A DNA stretch of 43,056 bases from a virus, in the IMG/VR virus record IMGVR_UViG_3300030106_007011, positions 1-43,056 of that record. One strand, written 5' to 3'. Positions 14,612 through 20,144 of this stretch are shown piece by piece (position 1 is the first letter of the stretch; the number at the start of each line of letters is the position of its first letter). The position numbers and the translations under genes were made by a program. The notes beneath the pieces were generated by a model, which was given only the letters and a program-made list of their open reading frames with translations, did no database searches and was not told the origin of the DNA.

Positions 14612-14675
14612 GTGACGTGGGTATGCTCTTGTCTAGCAAGGCGAACACTTTATGTGTTCTGTCAATCCACGTCAC
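14612..14675 (-). promoter_or_regulatory. Structured 5' leader, apparent three-way junction
   Basis: Read on the minus strand: closing stem GTGACGTGG (14675-14667) with CCACGTCAC (14620-14612), 9 perfect pairs; second stem GAACAC/GTGTTC around a 5-base loop (14659-14643); third stem CTTG/CAAG around a 5-base loop (14640-14628). The Shine-Dalgarno and ATG 14588 follow after a short A-rich linker. The predicted transcription start is at the first base of the closing stem. The fold could be a riboswitch, an autoregulatory protein site or a stability element; it matches no class I know. Confidence 0.5.
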
Positions 14676-14681
14676 CCTATT

Positions 14682-14709
14682 ATCTTATCAAATCCCATTA
14701 ATGATGCAA
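14682..14709 (-). promoter_or_regulatory. Sigma70-like promoter with ATGGGAT in spacer
   Basis: Minus strand TTGCAT (14709-14704), 16-base spacer CATTAATGGGATTTGA, TAAGAT (14687-14682). Predicted start near 14675. It shares the ATGGGATTTrATAAGAT core with the promoter at 13778-13805. It drives the leader RNA and the MGLDQ-family gene. Confidence 0.65.
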
Positions 14710-14924
14710 CCCCCTTTTTTATTTTTTTTTCTGTAAAACATTTACATAGCATGAAGTACGCTGGGGGGGGAAGCTCAGTGTCCTGGCTTGTGCGCTGGTG
14801 CCAAACCCTAAACGAGACAAGGTGCATCATAATAGTCCTGCGAGAACGAGCACCAGGATCCCAGTACTGGCCAACGTAAGTGTTGGCCACATGAAGAGAA
14901 ATACTAAATAAACGACAGCTATAG
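14710..14924. other. Intergenic stretch at left end of G+C-rich island
   Basis: No convincing gene. It has a T-rich tract next to C5 (about 14711-14732), a G8 run (14763-14770), a copy of CAGTGTCCTG (14776-14785; repeated at 15457-15466), two AACGAG words, and a hairpin GGCCAAC/GTTGGCC with 6-base loop (14869-14888). A GTG-started 72-codon frame crosses it but runs into the promoter at 14.7 kb and has no ribosome site. Confidence 0.5.
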
Positions 14925-15104
14925 TCACCTAACTTCTCCAGCTGCAGGGTCTACATCCTTCACTTCACTCTCCGCCCAGCTGTTACCATTAGCGATGCAG
15001 CGAGATCCAGGTCCCCCGGTAAGAGCGTATACTTTACCGGCCACTGGTTTATCCTCTTTCTCGAGAATCCGGACGTCATCATTGTTTCGAACTTTTCCTT
15101 TCAT
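14925..15104 (-). CDS. 59-residue protein of unknown function
   Basis: Short gene with a near-perfect Shine-Dalgarno (AAGGAGGAAAAG before ATG 15104) and its own promoter (15133-15161). The peptide starts MKGKVRNNDDVRILEKEDKP, then VAGKVYALTGGPGSRCIANG and an acidic end (WAESEVKDVDPAAGEVR). The first half reads like a single small beta domain. Base composition is richer in G+C than its surroundings, like the rest of the island. No family recognised. Confidence 0.6.
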   Translation of the reverse strand: MKGKVRNNDDVRILEKEDKPVAGKVYALTGGPGSRCIANGNSWAESEVKDVDPAAGEVR

Positions 15105-15132
15105 CTTTTCCTCCTTGGTTAGCGCAGCTCAG

Positions 15133-15161
15133 AACATAAGATGAGATGGGATATTTGTCAA
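15133..15161 (-). promoter_or_regulatory. Strong sigma70 promoter with ATCCCAT in spacer
   Basis: Minus strand TTGACA (15161-15156), 17-base spacer AATATCCCATCTCATCT, TATGTT (15138-15133). Consensus -35 and optimal spacing. Predicted start near 15126, about 22 bases before ATG 15104. Confidence 0.75.
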
Positions 15162-15355
15162 CTTCTTTTATTTTTTATTTTCTCGAGTCGGGCTTCGAAA
15201 TACCACTGGTGTTCTTCGGGAAGTCTTGCTATCGCATCAGCACAAAGATCCGTCAGCTCAGTCATACGCTGCTGGAGCTCATTTACTTTACTTTGGTAAG
15301 AACGAGCTTTGTTTTCTGTTTGAACGAGGCCGATGTCTTCATTGAACTCTGTCAT
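15158..15355 (-). CDS. 65-residue coiled-coil protein
   Basis: ATG 15355 with GGAGAAAC ribosome site and a consensus promoter directly upstream. Mostly helical: MTEFNEDIGLVQTENKARSY, QSKVNELQQRMTELTDLCAD (heptad-like), then LPEEHQWYFEARLEKIKNKR. Two AACGAG words of the repeat island fall inside the gene (15301, 15323). A longer frame to 15394 would start within the promoter and is rejected. No family recognised; early expression is likely from the promoter. Confidence 0.6.
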   Translation of the reverse strand: MTEFNEDIGLVQTENKARSYQSKVNELQQRMTELTDLCADAIARLPEEHQWYFEARLEKIKNKRS

Positions 15356-15379
15356 GTTTCTCCTTTGTTGTTTTCCTAG

Positions 15380-15408
15380 ACGATACGATATCATGGGATA
15401 ATTGTCAA
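15380..15408 (-). promoter_or_regulatory. Strong sigma70 promoter with ATCCCAT in spacer
   Basis: Minus strand TTGACA (15408-15403), 17-base spacer ATTATCCCATGATATCG, TATCGT (15385-15380). Predicted start near 15373; ATG 15355 follows a good ribosome site. Same -35 and heptamer placement as the 15133-15161 promoter. Confidence 0.75.
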
Positions 15409-15594
15409 CCAGCTGTCCTGCAGGAGCCCCCAGCTGTCTGCTGCCCGGGAGAGCCCCAGTGTCCTGTAAACGAGAACGAGGTTCGCCTTTCTAACGAGAA
15501 CGAGAAACGAGCACCAGCTGCAGGATCTCGTCTCCAGGCCCCGTGCAACAACAAAGAGGTAAAATAACACGAGGCCAGGAAACGAGAACGAAGT

Positions 15595-15996
15595 TCACGT
15601 TACTTCAGTCACCAGCTCCCGGAGGAGACGCTGCTGGACCGTTGGCCAGTGTAACGGGAACGAGAACGAGGCAAACGAGATCAGTGAACGAGGATCAGTA
15701 AAACCGGACACCGGTCTGTACAGTTTAAGAGACCTCTTCGAAGGGGTCTCTGCCAAGATAAATACATTCCCACCTGCTTTAACATACCTGTTTATCCAAA
15801 CGATTTGCCACTTATTTAGTTTAGGGTAATTATGTTCATCAGATTTAAGTTCAACCCAAAAAATTTTACCGTCACTAACACCGTGAATATCTGGTATTCC
15901 ATTAATTGTACTAGATTCTATGCGGGTTAAAAAGCATTTGTTAAGTCCTTTTTTTACTTTCTGCCACAACAAACTTTCTCTGTTTTTACTAGACAT
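15595..15996 (-). CDS. VRR-NUC-type nuclease with repeat-derived C-terminus
   Basis: 133 residues. The catalytic core is the PD-(D/E)xK pattern: GIPDIHGVSDGKIFWVELKS with Asp36, Glu49 and Lys51, preceded by a basic helix and followed by NKWQIVWINRYVKAGGNVFI, as in VRR-NUC/Holliday-junction-type phage nucleases. Such enzymes cleave branched DNA or act in recombination and packaging. Residues about 97-133 (GFTDPRSLISFASFSFPLHW onwards) are encoded by the AACGAG repeat tract and are not part of the fold. This tail looks like an appended, repeat-driven extension. The next gene upstream ends 13 bases away. Confidence 0.75.
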   Translation of the reverse strand: MSSKNRESLLWQKVKKGLNKCFLTRIESSTINGIPDIHGVSDGKIFWVELKSDEHNYPKLNKWQIVWINRYVKAGGNVFILAETPSKRSLKLYRPVSGFTDPRSLISFASFSFPLHWPTVQQRLLRELVTEVT

Positions 15997-16009
15997 CTAT
16001 TAACTAAAC

Positions 16010-16525
16010 TTAAAGCACAACTATGTTAATATTAGTTCGAATAGGTGTATCAGTTTGGCTTACTGGCCTGTGCTTTTTTAGGCCATCAAATACTAACATT
16101 GAGTTAGCTTTTGAATAAAACTTCTCTCCAGATTCAAACTCTGTATACCCATTACAGGTATTTAAGCTATATAAATAAACTGTGTGAGGATATCTCTCAT
16201 CTCTATGAAAACAATACTTAGTTGGTTCAGGATACCAAATGTAATTATTAACCCAAGCTCTTTGTATAGATGTAAAATTTATTCTACCCATTATAGGAAA
16301 CATTATTTGGTCAAAATATTCCGAAAATTTCTTCTCAGGTTCTAACGTAAACAGATAATGTTGCTGCTTAATTTTAGCATCAAAGTCTATCTTTTGAGGC
16401 AAATAAATGTCATTGTTATGAGTAATGTCTGTCGTCTCATTTAACCAAGTAAAATTTCTTGACCACATAATATTGCACAAACCTTTGTGCAAAGGCTCAG
16501 GCAAAAAGTTCTCAATCAGTTTCAT
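16010..16525 (-). CDS. 2OG-Fe(II) oxygenase-like protein
   Basis: 171 residues with the double-stranded beta-helix motif set: CFHRDE (His107, Asp109), KKHRPV (His152) and PIRTNINIV (Arg163 for 2-oxoglutarate). The strands between are as expected (PHTVYLYSLNT, FESGEKFYSKANSMLVFDG). The family uses Fe(II), O2 and 2-oxoglutarate to hydroxylate proteins, nucleic acids or small molecules; the substrate is unknown. It overlaps the upstream gene by 4 bases (ATGA). It is one of four such genes in the window. Confidence 0.8.
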   Translation of the reverse strand: MKLIENFLPEPLHKGLCNIMWSRNFTWLNETTDITHNNDIYLPQKIDFDAKIKQQHYLFTLEPEKKFSEYFDQIMFPIMGRINFTSIQRAWVNNYIWYPEPTKYCFHRDERYPHTVYLYSLNTCNGYTEFESGEKFYSKANSMLVFDGLKKHRPVSQTDTPIRTNINIVVL

Positions 16526-16821
16526 ATTTTAGTTACTTTTACTATAACTGAATTAGGAATAATAGTAGTATTTCCTATCTCCTCTATCTCTCCATTATCT
16601 TTAGTGCTGCAATCAGAAAATAATCTAGTAATACCCTTGGCCTGACTAAACAAATGACCTTTAGATGTACACTTAGCTAATTTAGACTTCTGTAATTCTT
16701 CAAAACTACACCAACTAGCATTTGATACAATATCCAACCAATCAACAGAAACCATTGGATATTTATCTCTCCAATTTTTAGCTTTTTTATTAATTGTTAT
16801 TTTCTTTTTACTTTTAGTCAT
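16522..16821 (-). CDS. Conserved phage protein of unknown function
   Basis: 99 residues: basic N-terminal 20 residues, then VSVDWLDIVSNASWCSFEEL, KLAKCTSKGHLFSQAKGITR, a CSTKDNGEIEEIGNTTIIPN end segment. I recall the W.DIVS..SW...E / C.S.GHL / IPN..V pattern as a small conserved phage family of unknown role, in T7-like and marine phages. A start overlap of 8 bases with the preceding frame and ATGA overlap with the oxygenase suggest coupled translation. Confidence 0.6.
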   Translation of the reverse strand: MTKSKKKITINKKAKNWRDKYPMVSVDWLDIVSNASWCSFEELQKSKLAKCTSKGHLFSQAKGITRLFSDCSTKDNGEIEEIGNTTIIPNSVIVKVTKI

Positions 16822-16963
16822 CTATCTTAACCTTGATATTACCAACAGATGTAAAGATTGTAGAGTTGTGTACTTGGTTAAAGACCGTTAAAAACTCAGA
16901 CCAACTAGCTTTTTGTAATTTCTTCAAAATCTTTGGACTCAATTGTTTTTGAGTTGTGCCCAT
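16814..16963 (-). CDS. Possible 49-residue protein overlapping terS
   Basis: From ATG 16963 the frame encodes GTTQKQLSPKILKKLQKASW followed by SEFLTVFNQVHNST and a short beta-like end. Its first 59 bases overlap the end of the small terminase gene in another frame, and its end overlaps the next start by 8. The KASWSEF segment faintly recalls NASWCSFEE in the following protein, possibly a degenerate copy. No ribosome site is obvious, so this is a weak call; the alternative is an untranslated 83-base spacer. Confidence 0.35.
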   Translation of the reverse strand: MGTTQKQLSPKILKKLQKASWSEFLTVFNQVHNSTIFTSVGNIKVKIDD

Positions 16964-17423
16964 CGATCTTATCTGAAAGCTCTTGTAATTTTTTTTCAAG
17001 TTGCTCACGTGACATACCCTCCAAGCCTGTAACTGTTACTTCTTTACGATCTACAAAAGCACCTGCTAATTGGCCAGATCTATATTCAGCATTAATAGCA
17101 GCTGCGTATTGATCTTTTTTCTCAGCTTTGTCAGCAAGTCTTTCGAATCTTTTGTATCTTCTAAGGTTATCACTTTTATATTTTTGTAGTTCCTTTTCAA
17201 ATCTTTTATCATAATAAGAGGCCACATGTGGATTATACTTTCTGCTTAACAGTTGAGATGCATATGATGCATAACCCTTCTCTTCCTTCATAACATAACC
17301 TGCTCTTTTTAAAGCTTCAGCTTGTGTAATAGAACCATGATCTTGAACCAATATCTCCACAAACATTTTTTGTTTTGGAGTTAGGTCATCATCAGTTCTT
17401 AACTCTTTCTTTTTTAAACCCAT
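16905..17423 (-). CDS. terS: Terminase small subunit
   Basis: 172 residues. The N-terminal half is the DNA-binding region: LTPKQKMFVEILVQDHGSIT, QAEALKRAGY, then YASYASQLLSRKYNP, the helix-turn-helix pattern of Terminase_2-type small subunits. A helical oligomerisation region follows (about 70-110) and a C-terminal coiled coil (SREQLEKKLQELSDKI). It recognises the packaging site and hands DNA to TerL. It is separated from terL by about 3.9 kb of small genes and the repeat island. Start ATG 17423. Confidence 0.8.
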   Translation of the reverse strand: MGLKKKELRTDDDLTPKQKMFVEILVQDHGSITQAEALKRAGYVMKEEKGYASYASQLLSRKYNPHVASYYDKRFEKELQKYKSDNLRRYKRFERLADKAEKKDQYAAAINAEYRSGQLAGAFVDRKEVTVTGLEGMSREQLEKKLQELSDKIDGHNSKTIESKDFEEITKS

Positions 17424-17425
17424 AA

Positions 17426-17692
17426 TTATTTCAATAAATTAATATCTTTAATTAACATTCGTCTTTTTTTTCTGTTATAAAGTGGATTAGAAATAGTAAC
17501 ATCTTTTTTACTTAATTTAGTTTTAAGTTCATCCCTAATAGCAGATTTTACATCTCTTTTTGCTTGTTCTCTCGTACCACCACTTTCTTTCACAATCTGT
17601 TGTGTTTTTCTAGTGCCGGTTTTAAAAAGTTTTTTAGCTGCACTTTTGATAGGTGTGGTAAGTAAACCTCCTATTAACATTTTTTTTCTCAT
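17426..17692 (-). CDS. Small basic protein upstream of terS
   Basis: 88 residues, highly basic: MRKKMLIGGLLTTPIKSAAK, KLFKTGTRKTQQIVKESGGT, REQAKRDVKSAIRDELKTKL and a Lys/Arg end. The only start is ATG 17692, at or next to the predicted transcription start, so the mRNA may be leaderless. It stops two bases before the terS start. No family recognised; DNA binding is a guess from charge. Confidence 0.5.
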   Translation of the reverse strand: MRKKMLIGGLLTTPIKSAAKKLFKTGTRKTQQIVKESGGTREQAKRDVKSAIRDELKTKLSKKDVTISNPLYNRKKRRMLIKDINLLK

Positions 17693-17699
17693 ATTTTTT

Positions 17700-17728
17700 A
17701 TTATATAGATTATTTCATCAAAAAGTAA
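17700..17728 (-). promoter_or_regulatory. Putative promoter upstream of terS operon
   Basis: Minus strand TTACTT (17728-17723), 17-base spacer, TATAAT (17705-17700). The consensus -10 puts the transcription start within a base or two of ATG 17692, leaving no room for a Shine-Dalgarno. The -35 is weak, so phage or host activation may be needed. Confidence 0.45.
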
Positions 17729-17764
17729 CTACCCTAAAAACTTCTGATTGCGTTCCCGCAAGAC

Positions 17765-17871
17765 TGGTGTATCCATAGATACACCATAGATACACCATAG
17801 ATACAGCATTAAATCGTCTTAAATTGTTGTTATTATTACATTATTTCTCTCTAGATACACCAGATACACCA
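17765..17871. repeat. GATACACCA iteron-like repeats
   Basis: Direct copies of GATACACCA at 17778, 17789, 17854 and 17863, a one-mismatch copy at 17800 (GATACAGCA), and an inverted copy TGGTGTATC at 17765-17773 that forms a 9-bp hairpin with the first direct copy (loop CATA). The first three are spaced 11 bases apart, about one helical turn, typical of sites bound side by side. They lie in a gene-free, A+T-rich region. A further copy is at 13115 upstream of terL. Candidate origin, packaging or regulator site. Confidence 0.55.
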
Positions 17872-17875
17872 CTAT

Positions 17876-17889
17876 TACCCCCTGGGGTA
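17876..17889 (+). terminator. Short G+C hairpin followed by T-rich tract
   Basis: TACCCC/GGGGTA with CT at the tip, followed on the plus strand by CTTTTTCTTT. It has the form of a small intrinsic terminator in the plus direction, although no plus-strand gene lies to its left. Confidence 0.35.
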
Positions 17890-18087
17890 CTTTTTCTTTA
17901 TTAGGGGTCTAGATAATCTATATAATAGAAATTATCCGGTGGCCGGTGTCCCGTAATATTTCGTAATATTACAAGGTTACTTTAGAACTATTATAAACTA
18001 GGATTCATTTGCAGGATATTTCTAATTATGGTATTAATAAGACATGGAAAATTTTTTAGTTAGTTTTTCATACGAATACTCATCATT

Positions 18088-18128
18088 CTCCAGGGGGATA
18101 GTTAGCTCTCTTGGTCATCCCCCGGGAG
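18088..18128. terminator. Long G+C-rich hairpin after 18152-18574 gene
   Basis: CTCC-A-GGGGGAT pairs with ATCCCCC-G-GGAG (11 pairs plus one mismatch) around a 17-base loop. It lies just downstream of the minus-strand gene ending at 18152. No U-run follows on the minus strand, so it may be a factor-dependent terminator, an RNA-end protector, or a DNA structure. Confidence 0.4.
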
Positions 18129-18151
18129 TAAAATTTATTTTCCCACCATGA

Positions 18152-18574
18152 CTACATTAACCTTTTATTATTCTCCTGAGCTATCAAATCTCTAATCTTC
18201 TTTCTCTCCTCTTTAGAACTAGCATTTCGATACAGTTTATATAACTCTCTATAATTAATCCAAGACTGCTGTAACCTATTAAAAATAATTTTTCTATCCT
18301 TAATCATTTTAATGTACTCACCCCTAATAAACTCCGGATCTAAATCAGCGGACCAACACACATCTTGAAAATCTTGAGTATTACCTAAAAACCACTTATG
18401 GGCATCATGCTTCCAATAAGTTTCTTTTTTAAACACGCTACCGGATAATGCATCTTCTAGAGCTTGTACAATGATCGCTTGAAACAATCTTTGTTCAGGA
18501 TCAGTTTTAGGTTTTATAAGTTCGTTTGCCAACTTAATGCCCAAAGTTCTTAATAAGCTTGGTGAGCAGGTCAC
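18152..18574 (-). CDS. Conserved phage protein of unknown function
   Basis: 140 residues, mostly helical: KTDPEQRLFQAIIVQALEDA, YWKHDAHKWFLGNTQDFQDV (several aromatic residues), LDPEFIRGEYIKMI and a basic C-terminus. I recall the DPEQRLFQA...ALEDA / DAH.WF / DFQDVCW pattern in marine and other phages near replication or terminase genes, without function. The ATG at 18574 lies 40 bases inside the upstream gene; a downstream start is possible. Confidence 0.6.
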   Translation of the reverse strand: MTCSPSLLRTLGIKLANELIKPKTDPEQRLFQAIIVQALEDALSGSVFKKETYWKHDAHKWFLGNTQDFQDVCWSADLDPEFIRGEYIKMIKDRKIIFNRLQQSWINYRELYKLYRNASSKEERKKIRDLIAQENNKRLM

Positions 18575-18734
18575 GGTATTCCCTTACTTGTTTAAGCGGA
18601 TATCTCATATAAATGGCATGTTCTACACTCTCATGAATACCTTCTATAAAATCCATACGCTCCAGGCCATCGTCCATGGATTTAACTAACTCAATCGTAT
18701 CGTTAATGAATTCTTTAGATGTCTTCATCTGCAT
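18534..18734 (-). CDS. Small acidic/helical protein of unknown function
   Basis: From ATG 18734 (or ATG 18728, after GGGGAT) the product is about 66 residues: KTSKEFINDTIELVKSMDDG, LERMDFIEGIHESVEHAIYM and a basic end. An upstream GTG/ATG extension to 18773 lacks a ribosome site. It overlaps the next gene by 41 bases. No family recognised. Confidence 0.5.
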   Translation of the reverse strand: MQMKTSKEFINDTIELVKSMDDGLERMDFIEGIHESVEHAIYMRYPLKQVREYRDLLTKLIKNFGH

Positions 18735-18778
18735 CCCCACGCTGCGGGAAAAGATATGGATGTATGGTAGCAACGTGG

Positions 18779-19030
18779 TTATGCATTCTTGACAATCAAT
18801 TTTAAGCCTCTGGTCTCAGCTGCCTTTTTTCTGCCCGATTGCCATCTTTTCTCAATTTTATCAAGAAAAGATAAATTAAAATTTCCTAACCCATAATCAT
18901 TACCACAGTACAACTGAAACATTAAACTCGTCAGCTCATCGTATGTCTTTTTATTAGGACAAATCATTACTAATTTATCCAAAGCCGAATCAAGTGCTTC
19001 TTCACTACTTTTTTTAATAGCTTTACCCAC
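18779..19030 (-). CDS. 83-residue protein of unknown function
   Basis: ATG 19030 preceded by an A-rich leader with a GGATA-type site. Sequence: KKSSEEALDSALDKLVMICP, a YDELTSLMFQLYCGNDYGLG middle and a basic end with KRWQSGRKKAAETRG. No family recognised. First gene after the promoter at 19138-19164, with a leader of about 100 bases that contains AAGCCT/AGGCTT arms. Confidence 0.5.
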   Translation of the reverse strand: MGKAIKKSSEEALDSALDKLVMICPNKKTYDELTSLMFQLYCGNDYGLGNFNLSFLDKIEKRWQSGRKKAAETRGLKLIVKNA

Positions 19031-19137
19031 AAAATATCCTTTTATTAAAGTTAATTTGTTTGTCGTTGTTAGTGATTAATAAGGTGTTTTGAAAGCCTCA
19101 CCTTTTCATTTAGGCTTAGGAATACATATGTAATCTT

Positions 19138-19164
19138 ATTATAAAATTTGTGACTTGTTTGCAA
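19138..19164 (-). promoter_or_regulatory. Promoter with AAGTCACA in spacer
   Basis: Minus strand TTGCAA (19164-19159), then ACAAGTCACAAATTT (15 bases), TATAAT (19143-19138), with TAAGAT just beyond as an alternative -10. It shares TTGCAA..AAGTCACA with the plus-strand promoter at 20402-20431. The -35 touches the terminator of the preceding operon. Confidence 0.5.
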
Positions 19165-19194
19165 CAAAAAAAGGGCCAGTCTCCCGGCCCTTTT
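19164..19194 (-). terminator. Intrinsic terminator
   Basis: AAAAGGGCC/GGCCCTTTT stem (9 bp) with an 8-base loop; on the minus strand the 3' side continues as a 7-T run. It follows the stop of the ribbon-helix-helix-like gene (19234) by about 40 bases. It would also work weakly in the plus direction. Confidence 0.85.
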
Positions 19195-19233
19195 CCAACC
19201 CCAAGTTTAAGGTTAACCATCCAACTTGCAGGT

Positions 19234-19455
19234 TTATTTACCACTTCCATTAAGTAATTTCTTACCCTGTGATAGTAAATTCTCTTTCATGGTTTGATAA
19301 CTTTTCCCCTCTTTTTTAGCTATCTTTTTGACCTCATCATCGACTATTTTGGCAATCATTGAGCCAGGTCTTCTAAAACCCTGCTGCCCCATTGCTCTAA
19401 TAACACAATAAGTATTGATATCAACTGCACACGATTTCCATTTTTTTATGTTCAT
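19234..19455 (-). CDS. Ribbon-helix-helix-like DNA-binding protein
   Basis: 73 residues. KWKSCAVDINTYCVIRAMGQ reads as a beta-strand (SCAVDI) followed by a helix, then GFRRPGSMIAKIVDDEVKKI as the second helix, the size and order of Arc/CopG-type ribbon-helix-helix regulators. A basic helical tail follows. I recall relatives in marine phages starting MNIKKWKS. It would bind operator DNA as a dimer. It is the last gene before a strong terminator, with a TAAGGAG ribosome site; it is a candidate reader of the repeated promoter heptamer. Confidence 0.55.
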   Translation of the reverse strand: MNIKKWKSCAVDINTYCVIRAMGQQGFRRPGSMIAKIVDDEVKKIAKKEGKSYQTMKENLLSQGKKLLNGSGK

Positions 19456-19464
19456 TGTTTCTCC

Positions 19465-19548
19465 TTAAAATAGTAAGTATGCAATGCCTCCAAAAATAAA
19501 TAATAAAATTTTTGCAGGAATTACGGTTAATATAAAAATAAAGATCAT
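19465..19548 (-). CDS. 27-residue membrane microprotein (candidate)
   Basis: ATG 19548 lies one base after the stop of the upstream gene, and the frame ends shortly before the ribosome site of the next gene. The peptide is almost entirely hydrophobic: MIFIFILTVIPAKILLFIFG then GIAYLLF, one membrane helix. There is no clear ribosome site, so translation would depend on coupling. A second 27-residue membrane frame with the same arrangement is at 24295-24378. Confidence 0.35.
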   Translation of the reverse strand: MIFIFILTVIPAKILLFIFGGIAYLLF

Positions 19549-19549
19549 G

Positions 19550-19813
19550 CTAAAAATCAGGTCTTTCATCATACCCCCTTAACTGATCTTGTATTAGTTC
19601 ATTCGCTATTCTTTCATTGATTGGATATATTGGAAAATTTTCAAAGTTCATTGCACATTGTTGTAATTTATTCATTACAACTTGATACTCATCATCTTTG
19701 AATTCTAATTGTTGCCCATCAATAGCTAACCTAGGAAGTTCGTTTAAAATTTTTTTAACATCGTCTGACCAAGTTTCAAAAATCTCACTGTCGCTTCTAA
19801 TTTTTTTCATCAT
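19550..19813 (-). CDS. 87-residue acidic protein of unknown function
   Basis: Begins MMKKIRSDSEIFETWSDDVK, continues with ILNELPRLAIDGQQLEFKDD and ends with IANELIQDQLRGYDERPDF. Mostly helical and acidic; no family recognised. It overlaps the upstream gene by 17 bases and is read from the promoter at 20107-20134. Confidence 0.5.
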   Translation of the reverse strand: MMKKIRSDSEIFETWSDDVKKILNELPRLAIDGQQLEFKDDEYQVVMNKLQQCAMNFENFPIYPINERIANELIQDQLRGYDERPDF

Positions 19814-20081
19814 ACTTCCATAGATTAAATTTACTGTTTATTTCGTTTATACCTTGATGGAACTTAATTTTACCACTTAAGATATCTTTACAGCCCATTG
19901 TTCGGTATTCTTCTCCATTCACAGATAGTGTTAAGTTCAAAGTTGCTTCATTAAATGATACAGTAAACTCATGCACCATATCAGCAACCTTAGGTTTAAC
20001 CTCCCATTCAGGTCTTAGTATCAAAGCTTCACCAAGTTTTTCAGCCGCACTCAGATCAGCTTTCTCTTTGTCATTTTTCAT
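19797..20081 (-). CDS. 94-residue protein of unknown function, leftward early gene
   Basis: ATG 20081 after a GAGGAT ribosome site and a promoter. Helical charged N-terminus (MKNDKEKADLSAAEKLGEAL), then a beta-rich part (VHEFTVSFNEATLNLTLSVN, GEEYRTMGCKDIL). Looks like a small two-part protein; no family recognised. First gene of the leftward transcript from the divergent region at 20.1 kb. Confidence 0.5.
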   Translation of the reverse strand: MKNDKEKADLSAAEKLGEALILRPEWEVKPKVADMVHEFTVSFNEATLNLTLSVNGEEYRTMGCKDILSGKIKFHQGINEINSKFNLWKYDEKN

Positions 20082-20106
20082 GTTATCCTCATTGTTGTAT
20101 CATTTA

Positions 20107-20134
20107 AATATAAACATTTTGATGGGATATGCAA
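20107..20134 (-). promoter_or_regulatory. Promoter with ATCCCAT in spacer
   Basis: Minus strand TTGCAT (20134-20129), 16-base spacer beginning ATCCCAT, TATATT (20112-20107). Predicted start near 20100, about 20 bases before ATG 20081. It lies in the 63-base gap between divergent transcripts, so the heptamer could affect both directions. Confidence 0.6.
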
Positions 20135-20144
20135 GGATAATTTT

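Larger units (their letters stand above)
14811..15692. repeat. G+C-rich island with dispersed AACGAG, CCAGCTG and CAGTGTCCTG repeats
   Basis: On the plus strand AACGAG occurs 14 times: 14811, 14845, 15301, 15323, 15469, 15475, 15493, 15499, 15506, 15581, 15659, 15665, 15674 and 15687, often in tandem as AACGAGAACGAG, with near copies at 15587 and 15653. CCAGCTG occurs at 14938, 14976, 15409, 15430 and 15514, and two of these extend to CCAGCTGCAGGRTCT. Local G+C is well above the rest of the window. The 15409-15594 part has no gene. The repeats run into the 3' end of the VRR-NUC gene. Origin, regulatory array or acquired segment are all possible. Confidence 0.6.
17693..18151. other. 459-base gene-free region with clustered signals
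   Basis: No open frame with a ribosome site was found. From left to right it holds the terS-side promoter, the iterons, the small terminator-like hairpin, GTAATATT/AATATTAC with a 4-base loop (17953-17972), and a large hairpin at 18088-18128. This is the longest intergenic gap in the window and lies between the early small-gene block and the terS operon, so it is the best candidate for an origin or a transcription switch. Confidence 0.5.

Noticed and set aside
14672-14890. 72-codon minus frame with GTG start
   Set aside because: It has no ribosome site, spans poly-G and T-rich tracts, and runs through the promoter at 14682-14709; no recognisable protein features.
14811-15692. tRNA or rRNA gene in the G+C-rich island
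   Set aside because: No cloverleaf, no GTTCRANNC arm and no CCA end could be found on either strand.
17765-17871. CRISPR array
   Set aside because: The repeats are only 9 bases at 11-base spacing without spacers, and no cas genes are present; iterons fit better.
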